Assembly (NCBI GenBank): GCA_963825415.1
Contig: CAWGTD010000003.1
Location: 1-64,000 of the forward strand
DNA: 64,000 nucleotides
DNA from: BP-464 sp963825415
GTDB lineage: Bacteria > Actinomycetota > Thermoleophilia > Solirubrobacterales > Solirubrobacteraceae
Reading direction: 5' to 3'
Positions 1 through 8,227 of the stretch are shown here, piece by piece. Numbering within the stretch: position 1 is the stretch's first letter; every line of letters begins with the position of its first letter. The notes under the pieces are model-generated. The model worked only from the letters and a program-made list of their open reading frames with translations. It searched no databases and was not told where the DNA came from. Both the position numbers and the translations under genes were made by a program.

Positions 1-153
1 CGATGCGCGGGGTCGTCGTCGAAACCGCGACGGCCCGCCGGGGCGGGCCGTGCTCATGTTCTTGCCCGTGTCGTCCTTGCCGCCGCTCAGTGCGGCGACA
101 GCGACGACGGCGGCGATCGCGAGCAGCAGGACGGCGGCGCGGCTGGACTTCAT
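1..153 (-). CDS. Partial secreted or membrane-anchored protein (N-terminal part only)
   Basis: An ATG at 153 opens about 51 codons that run off the left edge. The first 22 residues have a basic start (MKSSR) and a strongly hydrophobic Ala/Val/Leu core, so this is a signal peptide or a single membrane anchor; no lipobox Cys is seen. The ATG lies 10 bases after the stop of the beta-helix gene on the same strand, which suggests one transcript. Beyond residue 37 the composition becomes Arg-rich, while another frame reads Asp-rich, so a frame slip near the edge is possible. The function cannot be told. Confidence 0.45.
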   Translation of the reverse strand, partial: MKSSRAAVLLLAIAAVVAVAALSGGKDDTGKNMSTARPGGPSRFRRRPRAS

Positions 154-163
154 TGCCGAGACC

Positions 164-2188
164 TTATGGAGCGACCTGCTGCGCGGGTGGACGATCCGCT
201 CGGCCTCGGTGTCCAGCGCGGCAGGGGTGGTAGCGCCGCCGCTGGCTGACGCGTCGTCCATTCCGGTCGACCCCACGCGCGCGAACAGTCGCCACGGTGC
301 GTGGCAGTCCGTGCAGGTCGATCGTCGCTGTGAGCCGGCCGTGCCTGCGGACGACCCGAGCGCGGCGCCCGTTGACGGTGACGGTTGCGCGGCGCCAGCT
401 GCGTGGCAGGTGGATCACGAACTTGCGCTTCGATCCGCACGTCACCGCCGCCGGCGCGGCGGGCGCGACCGGGCCCAGCACGGTGCCGGCGACCGGCCCG
501 CAGTCGGGGCCGGCGAGCGGCGGCGCGAATTCGATCGTCCCGGTCGTCACCGTGCTGCCCGCGGGCGGGCCGCCCGGGTCGCCCCACCAGTTCTGCTTGG
601 CGTCGAGGTCGTAGCGCGCGGACATCACGCTGCCCTGCGCGCCGCCGAGGATGCAGTTGTGGCCGGCGCTGGTCAGCGCGCCGCCGCCGAGGTCGAGCTT
701 TGCGTGGGTGTCGCCAGAGGTGTCGAGCCCTTCGAGGATCACCAGCGTGCCGTCCGACTCGCTGAGGTCGGTGTGCTCGACCTTGACGGCGATCTCGTCG
801 ACCGGCGTGATGTTGGCGACGCGGAGGTTGCTGAGCTTGTTGTCGCCGATGCGGCTGTTGCGGACGTCGAGGGCGATCTTCTTGACCGACCCTGCGCCGT
901 CGACGACGTTGCTCACGATGCCGATCCCGTCGGCGACGCAGTCTGTGAACAGCGAGTTCGAGATGTTGACGCTCGTGGTGCTGCCGGAGCCGGACGCCAC
1001 CTCGAGCAGACAGTCGCCGTCGTCGCCGGGCTCGACCTGGTGGAAGGCCTGGCTGCCGCCGAAGGTCGAGTGCGCCGCGCGCACGTGGTCGATGTTGAAC
1101 GTCAGCGTGGCGTCCTTCGACAGGTTCGCCGCCTCGAGGATGTCGCCCACGACGTAGTCGCACGTGCTGTTGGTGAGGGTGAACTCCATCGTCGGCCCGC
1201 CGTTGCTGGCCGCCACCTCCACGCAGTTCGCCGAGATGTGCCCGAGCCCATGGGCGAACGTGTTGCGGTCGGCCCGCTCGATCAGGTGCGAGCGCCCGGC
1301 GCTGTTGGCGAACAGACCCTCGGAGTCGGCTTCGCCGAAGTCCCCTGCCGTCGCGGTACCGATGTAGGTCATCGTGTTGCCGTTGACCTCGGCGACGAGC
1401 CGCGAGGTGTCGATCGTCTGCATCCCGATCGCGAGAATCGACTGCTTGCCCGGGTCCTGGCGCAGCCGGGTGAGCGTGTTGCCGGCCACGTGCGCCGTCA
1501 CGTCGGCCGTGCCCGATGCGCGGACGTCGATCCCGTCGGCGCAATCCGCGTCGTGGACAGAGTTGCCCTCGATCGTGACGGTGGTCGAGGTGTGGCTCTC
1601 GTCGACCATGATCCCGGCCCAGCCGTTCGACAAGCCCGAGCTGAACGGAACCCCCACGCCGGGCGCGAAGCTCGGCAGCACGAACGGCTGCACCACGAAG
1701 CCGGTAGCGCACGACGTGTTGGTAGCGCTCACGTCGTTGCCGCGCACGAAGACGTCGGTGACGTCCTTGCCGTAGATCCCGCCGCGTGCCGCGCCGGTTA
1801 CGACGATGTTCGCCACCTCGACCCCATCGGCGAGGGTGATGGCGTCCCCGGAGTGCTGCGCGGTGTCGGCGTTCGTGATCCGCGGAGCGGATGCATCGGC
1901 CTTGAGCCCGGTCACCGGGGGACCGTCGCCCGTGAGCTTCTGGCCTGGCTTCAGCGCGATGCCGCCTCCCAATGCGGGCGTGCTCGCCGGGCTGGCCAGG
2001 ACGACGATCGCGTCACCCGGGGCGGAGGCGTGCTCGACGTCCGCCAGCTGGCTGAACGGCTTGGCATTCGAGCCGTCACCACCTGCAGTCGCAGTCGCGC
2101 CGACGTACCAGGTGCGTGCCGCAGCCGGCGAGCACACGCACAGCGAGAACGCCACCCCCAGCACCAGCACCCGTCGGCTCAACCGCAC
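164..2188 (-). CDS. Secreted right-handed parallel beta-helix repeat protein
   Basis: The 674-residue product starts at a GTG and has a clear Sec signal peptide ending near the AAA-R at about residue 25. The body carries many short repeats rich in N, G, V, T and D (for example the DITL-, NTCD- and SNSLF-type turns) that resemble pectate-lyase-like parallel beta-helix rungs as found in NosD/DUF1565-type extracellular proteins. The last 80 residues are Arg-rich and probably form a small C-terminal domain. A Cys in RRYHPC about 20 residues before the stop resembles the usual end of such proteins, so the last stretch may be an artefactual extension. No catalytic residues can be assigned. Likely exported and surface-exposed. 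Confidence 0.8.
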   Translation of the reverse strand: MRLSRRVLVLGVAFSLCVCSPAAARTWYVGATATAGGDGSNAKPFSQLADVEHASAPGDAIVVLASPASTPALGGGIALKPGQKLTGDGPPVTGLKADASAPRITNADTAQHSGDAITLADGVEVANIVVTGAARGGIYGKDVTDVFVRGNDVSATNTSCATGFVVQPFVLPSFAPGVGVPFSSGLSNGWAGIMVDESHTSTTVTIEGNSVHDADCADGIDVRASGTADVTAHVAGNTLTRLRQDPGKQSILAIGMQTIDTSRLVAEVNGNTMTYIGTATAGDFGEADSEGLFANSAGRSHLIERADRNTFAHGLGHISANCVEVAASNGGPTMEFTLTNSTCDYVVGDILEAANLSKDATLTFNIDHVRAAHSTFGGSQAFHQVEPGDDGDCLLEVASGSGSTTSVNISNSLFTDCVADGIGIVSNVVDGAGSVKKIALDVRNSRIGDNKLSNLRVANITPVDEIAVKVEHTDLSESDGTLVILEGLDTSGDTHAKLDLGGGALTSAGHNCILGGAQGSVMSARYDLDAKQNWWGDPGGPPAGSTVTTGTIEFAPPLAGPDCGPVAGTVLGPVAPAAPAAVTCGSKRKFVIHLPRSWRRATVTVNGRRARVVRRHGRLTATIDLHGLPRTVATVRARGVDRNGRRVSQRRRYHPCRAGHRGRADRPPAQQVAP

Positions 2189-2306
2189 GGGCGCATCGTG
2201 CCACGGCGGACGCTCGTTGCGGATCTACGTCGGTGGCTGGGCCATTCGCTTTGCAACCAGGACGGGCGTAGTGTCGCTCATGTCCCCGATTCACAAGGAG
2301 GCACCA

Positions 2307-2702
2307 ATGGGTGCTGAAGAAAACGTCGCCGTCATGCGACGCGCTTATGAGGCGTTCAACACCGGCGACATGGACACGCTCGTCGAGGTCTTCGACGAGA
2401 ACATGGCGTGGCATCTGCCGGGGAAGAGCAAGTTCGCCAACGACTACCAGGGCCGCGACGCGACGCTCGAGTACTTCGGCAAGATCGGGGCGGAGACCGG
2501 CGGCACGTTCCGGGCCGAGTTGAAGGACATGACCGCGGATGATGAGGGCCACGTTGTCGGCATCCAGCGCAGCAGCGGCGACCGCAACGGCAAGCACCTG
2601 GACGTCGACAACTGCATCGTCTTCCAGCTCAAGGACGGCCGGGTCACCGACGGCCGCGAGCACTTCGAGGACCTCTACGCCTGGGACGAGTTCTGGGCCT
2701 AG
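2307..2702 (+). CDS. NTF2/SnoaL-like small protein
   Basis: A 131-residue single-domain protein of the NTF2-like (SnoaL, ketosteroid-isomerase-like) fold. Family signs are the N-terminal helix motif (VMRRAYEAFNTGDMDTL), an acidic start of the barrel (VFDENMAWHLPG) and an EHFEDLY strand near the end. The start is fixed by an excellent ribosome site, AAGGAGG at 2295-2301, five bases before ATG 2307; longer reading in the same frame upstream is antisense to the beta-helix gene and is rejected. The protein ends in YAWDEFWA, almost the same tail as the paralogue at 18871-19272. Members bind small hydrophobic ligands or act as isomerases/hydrolases; the substrate is unknown. Confidence 0.85.
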   Translation: MGAEENVAVMRRAYEAFNTGDMDTLVEVFDENMAWHLPGKSKFANDYQGRDATLEYFGKIGAETGGTFRAELKDMTADDEGHVVGIQRSSGDRNGKHLDVDNCIVFQLKDGRVTDGREHFEDLYAWDEFWA

Positions 2703-2708
2703 GCCCGT

Positions 2709-2742
2709 GCGCGACCTCCGGCGTTCGCGCCGGAGGTCGCGC
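2709..2742. terminator. 15-bp GC hairpin with TTCG tetraloop, likely terminator
   Basis: The arms 2709-2723 and 2728-2742 are perfectly complementary (15 bp) around a TTCG loop, a tetraloop of exceptional stability. It begins 6 bases after the stop of the SnoaL-like gene. There is no T tract, as is common for actinobacterial intrinsic terminators, so it may act alone, with Rho, or protect the 3' end of the RNA. Confidence 0.7.
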
Positions 2743-2794
2743 CGGCGCATGAGCGGAGGCTGCGCGTGGAGGTCCTCGCGGCTGCCGTGCTCGA

Positions 2795-3088
2795 CTAGCC
2801 GCCCCTGCGCCAGTCAGACCGTGTCGAGATTGGAGTGATCTCGCCTCGTTCCCGGGCGCGGCGAACGTTCTCCACGTACTGAAGGATCTGGTTCTCCGGG
2901 GCGAGCTCGGCGAGCTTCTCGGTCACAACAGCCGGCGGGCCCACACATTCGAGGATGCACGCGTGTCCGAACGCCCATAGCCGCAGGGCCAGGGGGTCGT
3001 TCGGGTCATCGTCGTCCGCGAAGTAGCGCTCCCAGAGCGCCCGCTCGCAGTTCGTCAATCGGGACAGGTCGAACTCTTCTTCCGCCAT
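2795..3088 (-). CDS. Hypothetical 97-residue acidic protein
   Basis: I do not recognise a family. The product (MAEEEFDLSRL...) has Asp-rich segments and a conserved-looking helical centre (NCERALWERYF, LRLWAFGHACILEC) followed by a charged C-terminal helix. The start at 3088 is chosen because GGAGGTGA sits 8 bases upstream; an ATG at 3106 and a GTG at 3124 are possible but would place that ribosome site inside the gene. No signal peptide or membrane segment is present, so it is cytosolic. It ends convergently with the SnoaL-like gene, with the TTCG hairpin between them. Confidence 0.6.
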   Translation of the reverse strand: MAEEEFDLSRLTNCERALWERYFADDDDPNDPLALRLWAFGHACILECVGPPAVVTEKLAELAPENQILQYVENVRRARERGEITPISTRSDWRRGG

Positions 3089-3412
3089 GAGTGGCGTCAC
3101 CTCCATTGATCCTGGCGTTCGCACCGTGCCTTGCGGTCGGTTGCGGCGAGGTCATCGGGCCAGGTCCCTAGCTCGCTCTGAATGGACCCGGGAAGCGTAT
3201 TCGGGTGGTCATGAGGGCTGTCAGCCGGCGAGCGTCCAGCGAGCGCGGGCCGGGTGGCGCCGGCGGCGGCGCGCATGGCGCCGCCAGATGCCCGATTTTA
3301 GAGGGGTCGGGGCGATTCCGCTACGGCCAGGGGCTAGCGGCAGTCCGGTCTTGCGAACGCGCATCGCGGCAATTGTGGGCTTTGACCATGCCTAACGAAC
3401 CGCGCGCCCCTC

Positions 3413-4657
3413 TTACCAGCTTGGAACGACGCCTGAGGGAAGCCAGCCCCACGCACGGCCTGCGATGAGGTGGCTCAATAGCGACGAACGCAAGGGCTCA
3501 GTCGTGGCAAACGTTAGGCGCGCCTCGCGACCGCCGTTCAGAAACTCGATAGCCAACGCGTCGGTCGCAGCAGGTAGCGCGACCCCGCGCTGCGTCGCCG
3601 CATAAACCAAACCACTGACGACGCCGTGCAGAATATTGAATCGCAAATCGACGTTGCTGCGGTTCGTTGTTCCCATGCCAACGTGGGTGATATTCGCGGG
3701 GTCCGAACCAGAGGTGACGACATCCGCCGGCGCCGTCGCAAGCCGCGCTTCGATGACGACATCCAGCCGGGGTTCACCGTGGGTTCCGAACGGACGCATC
3801 GGCAGCTTGTCGGCGAGGTCGGTCGCTGCCGGCGGCAACGCGATGTACGGCGTCCCCGGCTCACCCACAAACCCCTTGACGTCCGTGTTCGACAGCCGCT
3901 TGACGATGCCGACTGTGTTTGGGGGAAACGCGACTGCCGCCCCGACAAGCTGGCCCGGTGCTGGCGTACGGCGAGGTCTGGGCAACGTTCGCCGTTGTGG
4001 AGCGCCAGGGATGCGAGCGATGGCTGGGAAGCTCGATTGCCCGGTTGCTGTTCGTGAACCTCGGCGCCCGCGGCTTAGCGGCACTGGCGCGGGGTCAATG
4101 ATCCGCTCGGCTTCGAGCTCACGGATGTACGAGTCTGTGATCGGACGAGCCTCTGTCGCGCCACTCACGGCCTTGGCGTCCCATCTAAGGATGGCATCTC
4201 GGACCTGGTCCAGTACACCCGGATCATCCTGGGTGTCGTCGAGAAGAAGACACGCTTCCACGTGGTGTCCGATCCCCGGGATTGTGAAATTCCCGGATCC
4301 CACCGCGGCGTGGCGTTCCCCCGAAACGAGCTCGACGTAATACGTCTTCGGATGAAAGAGCGCGTCTCGAGCACCTACCAACGTGAACGAGGCGTTGCCC
4401 GGGATATAGCCGACGAGCAGGTCAAGCGTGTCCTCGAGATCCGGAGCACTCAGCCGGTCTTCGTTCGCGCCGATGACCAAATCAAGCCGTCCACCGCTGC
4501 CCAGCATGCTGCGGATGTCCGCCTCGAATGGTGCGAGGGCGTCGTACCGGTAGTAGCCGCTCTGACAAGCGAACGCACTCGCCTGAGGAAGCAGCGGCTG
4601 TAGCCAGCCGAAGATGGTGTCGCCGATCAGGCGAGAGGCGGAATCGACGTACCGCAA
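3413..4657 (-). CDS. Phospholipase-D-family nuclease, candidate restriction endonuclease
   Basis: The 414-residue protein has one HKD motif near its N-terminus: H102-P-K104 in FHPKTYYVE, then G120-S121-x-N123-x-T in VGSGNFT. One copy per chain is what BfiI, NgoFVII and Nuc nucleases have; they dimerise to build one active site and need no metal. The rest (about residues 190-400) lacks a second HKD and would be the place for a DNA-recognition domain, which in BfiI is a B3-like fold; I cannot confirm that fold by eye. It is divergent from one DNA methyltransferase and close to a second, strongly suggesting a type II restriction enzyme. The start is a TTG at 4657 and is uncertain. Local base composition is less GC-rich than the flanks. 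Confidence 0.7.
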   Translation of the reverse strand: MRYVDSASRLIGDTIFGWLQPLLPQASAFACQSGYYRYDALAPFEADIRSMLGSGGRLDLVIGANEDRLSAPDLEDTLDLLVGYIPGNASFTLVGARDALFHPKTYYVELVSGERHAAVGSGNFTIPGIGHHVEACLLLDDTQDDPGVLDQVRDAILRWDAKAVSGATEARPITDSYIRELEAERIIDPAPVPLSRGRRGSRTATGQSSFPAIARIPGAPQRRTLPRPRRTPAPGQLVGAAVAFPPNTVGIVKRLSNTDVKGFVGEPGTPYIALPPAATDLADKLPMRPFGTHGEPRLDVVIEARLATAPADVVTSGSDPANITHVGMGTTNRSNVDLRFNILHGVVSGLVYAATQRGVALPAATDALAIEFLNGGREARLTFATTEPLRSSLLSHLIAGRAWGWLPSGVVPSW

Positions 4658-4898
4658 GGAACCTAATCTAGGTCTGTCGAGGGCAAGGACGCGCGCAGAT
4701 CGCGCTAAATGCGTCTTTTTGAACGGCCGGCGTTGGCGCTCAGGAGCAGGCTTCCCCTGATGAGCTCAGCCGTCGCGATCGGTAAATCCACTGCTACGCC
4801 GCACGTGTGATGTGGGCATCCGCTCACATCCGGAAGGCCAGCCCAAGCCGAGACGAAGCGGGCGCGTCATCTCCACATGACAGCATCCGCGTGAAGCG

Positions 4899-6491
4899 AT
4901 GGCCGATCTCCTAGAGAAAGCCGAGGTTCGAGGACAGGGTGCCGCAGATCTGGGCGTCGCCCGGGCCACATGGATGCCCTACCGACTCTTCCCATATGAG
5001 CGACGGCTTGGCCTTCGCGAGCTCGAGCGTCTTGGCCTAACCGTGCTGGGTTCGGACGAGGACGCGGTTCGGGTCGTCGGCGACATCCGGACCGCCGCCC
5101 GGCGCTGCACGTACTTCGATCACTTCGTTGTCGATCATGGGGTTGGGCTGGTCACCGACCAGAGTGCAGTAGAGGCCGAGCACCTAAACGGTCGCCCGAC
5201 TACGGGGCTGCGTCAGGCCACCCGTTATGGGCTCCACGGCGTGCACGAGTACAAGGGAAAGTTCAATCCTCAGATCGTACGTGCTCTCTGCAATGTGGCG
5301 GACCCGACCGCGGAGTTGCTGATCGACCCTTTCTGCGGCAGCGGCACAGGGCCGCTCGAAGGGTTGCGACTCGGGCTAGACGTACTGGCCATCGATCGCT
5401 CGCCTATGGCGTGGTACCTCACGAAGGTCAAGCTCGAAGCCGCAGAAATCCCGGGCAAGAGAGAGCTCGCGGAGCGGCTGCAAAGTCTTTCCGACGGCGT
5501 CGCCACAGAGCTCGCTTGCGGCCAGTCGACTGGGAAGGCCGTCGATCTTGCACCCGCGCTGGGAGTTGACGCCGCGGATTATCTCCGCCACTGGTTTCCC
5601 CTCCCGGCTCTTGCCGGGCTGTCCTCGGCACTCGCCTCGCTGCACGCACGACCGGATTCAGCTGTCCGCAACCTCGCGCTCATAGGCCTGTCGTCGATCT
5701 TGCGGAAGGTTTCCTTGCAGTTGCCTGAGGATCTGAGGGTCCGTAGGAGACGCGAGCCTTTCGAGGCTCCGGCACTTGAGCCGCTGTTCCGCGAAGCGTC
5801 GACCGCGATATGTCGGGGCCTCACCGAGATGGCCGACTGGAATGAACCGCCGGCGTCTGCAACGGTCGTCCGCGGCTCCGCCGATGACGCTGCTGCGTAC
5901 TCAGCCGCCGCTGGAGACAGACGTCGCCTCATCGTTACGTCTCCGCCTTACGCGACGGCGCTCCCTTACATCGACACCGACCGGCTTTCGATTCTCGCCC
6001 TCGGCCTTGCGTCCGCCCGAGACCTCACGCCACTCGAGCGGGAGCTTCTTGGGAGCCGCGAGTGGGTCCGAGCGCAGCAGGACCATTGGGATGAGCGGCG
6101 CGAGAAGAACCTCGACAGGCTTCCGGACACCATCACGTCTCTCCTCACGCAGATCCATCAGAAAAACACCAGAGGCAATGCTGGATTTCGCCGCAAGGCC
6201 TTGCCCTCGTTGCTCTACCGGTATTTCGTGGGCATGGCCGAGGCGATGTCGGTGTGGACGCGAATCTTGGAGTGTGGTGAACGGGCGGTGTTGATAGTCG
6301 GGCACAACCACACCACTGCCGCGGGCCAGCGCATCGATATTCCGACCCCCGAACTGCTGGGAGACGCGGCTGTCTCGCGAGGCTTCCGTGTGGTCGAACT
6401 CATTCCCCTCGAGACGTGGCCGCGATACGGGCTCCACTCAGCCAATGGTGTGCCCGGCGAGGATGCGCTCGTGATCGAGCGCATCGCCTAG
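4899..6491 (+). CDS. DNA methyltransferase 1 (amino-methyltransferase, probably N4-cytosine)
   Basis: A 530-residue AdoMet-dependent DNA methylase. Motif I, the cofactor site, is DPFCGSGT at about residue 143; motif IV, the catalytic loop, is TSPPY at about residue 347. The SPPY form is typical of N4-cytosine enzymes. The segment HEYKGKFNPQI just before motif I matches the (H)xYKxKFxPQI block seen in this methylase group. About 200 residues separate the two motifs and another 180 follow, leaving room for target recognition. It is divergent from the PLD nuclease (241-bp shared promoter region) and convergent with methyltransferase 2, the stops being 10 bases apart. Probable role: protective methylation of one strand of an asymmetric site. 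Confidence 0.85.
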   Translation: MADLLEKAEVRGQGAADLGVARATWMPYRLFPYERRLGLRELERLGLTVLGSDEDAVRVVGDIRTAARRCTYFDHFVVDHGVGLVTDQSAVEAEHLNGRPTTGLRQATRYGLHGVHEYKGKFNPQIVRALCNVADPTAELLIDPFCGSGTGPLEGLRLGLDVLAIDRSPMAWYLTKVKLEAAEIPGKRELAERLQSLSDGVATELACGQSTGKAVDLAPALGVDAADYLRHWFPLPALAGLSSALASLHARPDSAVRNLALIGLSSILRKVSLQLPEDLRVRRRREPFEAPALEPLFREASTAICRGLTEMADWNEPPASATVVRGSADDAAAYSAAAGDRRRLIVTSPPYATALPYIDTDRLSILALGLASARDLTPLERELLGSREWVRAQQDHWDERREKNLDRLPDTITSLLTQIHQKNTRGNAGFRRKALPSLLYRYFVGMAEAMSVWTRILECGERAVLIVGHNHTTAAGQRIDIPTPELLGDAAVSRGFRVVELIPLETWPRYGLHSANGVPGEDALVIERIA

Positions 6492-6501
6492 TCCATTGTC
6501 T

Positions 6502-7656
6502 TCACGGTGCGCGCAGGAGCAGGACGTGTTCTCGGGTCCGGCCCCGGCTGTGCGCTCGATTGAACGAGCTGCGCTGGGTGCGGATTCTCCGGTCCGTCCA
6601 GACATCAAGGGAGAACCCGTAGTCGCTGGCTACGTCGACTAAGAGCTGTCCGTTATCCACACGCCGGCCACGGATAATCGAGTCACCAATAACGATCACC
6701 GCTGGTGCCTCGCTCTGCAGCACACGGGCGAGGTGTCGAAACACATCGCCCATCTGCGCGCCGAAGTCGTCCTCAGTCAGACCGTTCTTCCCGCAGTAAT
6801 GCGGACGTGCCCCTAGCTCGTCCTCGCGAACTGCTTTGGGATCGAACCCGAGCCAATACATGCGGTACTTGTGATAAAGCCAGTACTCGTAGGCGTTTGG
6901 ATAGGGAGGTGAACAGATACATGCTGAAAAGTGGTCATCCGAGAGGTGATCTAGCTGGCGCGCATCACCGCAATGCACGATGACTGGTGCACCCTCCGCC
7001 CTCGCGTTCGCCGAGAGCCAATCGCATACCCGCACCACTGCTTGTGCGAGTTCGGTAGCGGCTCGTTGCTGATCGCCAGCTCTGCTAACAGCTGCGTATC
7101 GAGTGTCGGACTCCTGGCGGCTAATCCGGACAACGGCTGACGAAATTGCCACTGCGATGCGGTCATGCCAGATTGGGTCATCGACGCCCCCCAGGTATGA
7201 CATAGCCCCAGCGAGTGCAGCCGCCGCCCACTCGTCGAACCAATGGTCCAGGCGGGGTATTCGAGTCGCGAGATCACCGGCCCCTGACGCCCGTAGAGCG
7301 TGTTCATGCAAGAGCCTCGAATGGTCAAGCCCCAATCCGGCATCGCTTGGATCCCAGCTCTGAGTTCGAACGCGACTGATTAGGCAAGCGATTGGATTCA
7401 GGTCAACCCCAACGGAGGTCAGCCCACGGCGTTGCGCCTCCGCCAGTGTCGTGCCAGACCCACAGAACGGATCAAGCACTGGACCGTCAACCCCCAAGAG
7501 GTCGAGCGCTTGTCCAGGAAGCTCCGGTATGAATCGGGCCGGGTACGGATGGAACGCCGACGGCGCTCGCGATCCCGCGAAGTCCCAGGAGGCGGATGCG
7601 AATGCCGCTGTTAGATCAGAGTCGAGCGGGAAGGAGTTCTGCGAAGCGGCGAGCAC
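6502..7656 (-). CDS. DNA methyltransferase 2 (amino-methyltransferase, probably N4-cytosine)
   Basis: The 384-residue product has motif I DPFCGSG at residues 62-68, preceded by FHPYPARFIPELP, and motif IV CSPPY ending at residue 252; a GDSIIRGRRVDN segment follows in the C-terminal third. Architecture matches methyltransferase 1 but the two are clearly divergent in sequence, so this is not a recent duplicate. Two methylases with one nuclease is the arrangement expected when the recognition sequence is asymmetric and each strand needs its own enzyme. Start is GTG 7656. A small unknown gene (7715-8083) lies 58 bases upstream on the same strand and probably shares its transcript. Confidence 0.85.
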   Translation of the reverse strand: MLAASQNSFPLDSDLTAAFASASWDFAGSRAPSAFHPYPARFIPELPGQALDLLGVDGPVLDPFCGSGTTLAEAQRRGLTSVGVDLNPIACLISRVRTQSWDPSDAGLGLDHSRLLHEHALRASGAGDLATRIPRLDHWFDEWAAAALAGAMSYLGGVDDPIWHDRIAVAISSAVVRISRQESDTRYAAVSRAGDQQRAATELAQAVVRVCDWLSANARAEGAPVIVHCGDARQLDHLSDDHFSACICSPPYPNAYEYWLYHKYRMYWLGFDPKAVREDELGARPHYCGKNGLTEDDFGAQMGDVFRHLARVLQSEAPAVIVIGDSIIRGRRVDNGQLLVDVASDYGFSLDVWTDRRIRTQRSSFNRAHSRGRTREHVLLLRAP

Positions 7657-7714
7657 AGCCGAGAAGATATGGGTCGCGGCCGACGTCGACTGATCCCTAC
7701 CCAGCCTGGCGGCG

Positions 7715-8083
7715 CTAAACGGGACGCACCGGCGCTTCGTCTACGGGTGCATCTACGATCTGACGACCGGGCCAGACGATGTCCATCGAGCGCAAGACCC
7801 GGTCCCCGGCGCCAAGAACCATAAGCCGGTGTGTGCGGCGCACCCGAGGCGCCCGGCTGCCGACCCAGCCGATGCACGTCTTGATCGCTCGGTCGGCCCG
7901 CTGCTCGGTGGCCTTCCTCCACGGCGTCCAAAGGCACAGGAGATCAATGTCATCCACCGATGCTTCGGGCTTCACGTGGGTGTCTATCGTCACCAAAGGA
8001 TGTACGGCGTCCAGAGCGCGGGTAAGCCGTCCAACTTCGCCCGGCGATACGTTCGCGCCAATCAGGAGAGTCACTTCGTCCAT
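7715..8083 (-). CDS. Unknown 122-residue protein linked to the methyltransferase/nuclease island
   Basis: I do not recognise this family. The ATG at 8083 opens a protein that begins MDEVTLLIGANVSPGEV and looks like an alpha/beta domain: hydrophobic strands (TLLIGAN, LVTIDTHV, DLLCLWT, RLMVLGAG) alternating with charged helices. There is no signal peptide, membrane segment or obvious helix-turn-helix. It precedes methyltransferase 2 on the same strand with a 58-base gap. It could be a regulator (controller protein), a specificity accessory, or an unrelated passenger of the island; the sequence does not decide. The upstream 140 bases are comparatively AT-rich. Confidence 0.55.
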   Translation of the reverse strand: MDEVTLLIGANVSPGEVGRLTRALDAVHPLVTIDTHVKPEASVDDIDLLCLWTPWRKATEQRADRAIKTCIGWVGSRAPRVRRTHRLMVLGAGDRVLRSMDIVWPGRQIVDAPVDEAPVRPV

Positions 8084-8227
8084 ATTGAATTGAAATCCTT
8101 ACTCGGGCTCGACGAAAGCCTCGCGCGGAGATGCTGGTGCTCGCCGCGCAGCAAGCGATCTCGCCTTCCGACACTTTGGGAGGCAGCGTATCGGTCGCTG
8201 CCCGATGTCACCTCTACTGGATGCTCG

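Noticed and set aside
50..2317. Long plus-strand open frame over the beta-helix gene
   Set aside because: Composition is Arg/Ala/Val-rich without domains; it is the antisense shadow of the minus-strand gene at 164-2188.
3413..8083. BREX, DISARM, Dnd or type I restriction system
   Set aside because: No helicase, PglZ, specificity subunit or other hallmark gene is present; only a PLD nuclease, two methylases and one small gene.
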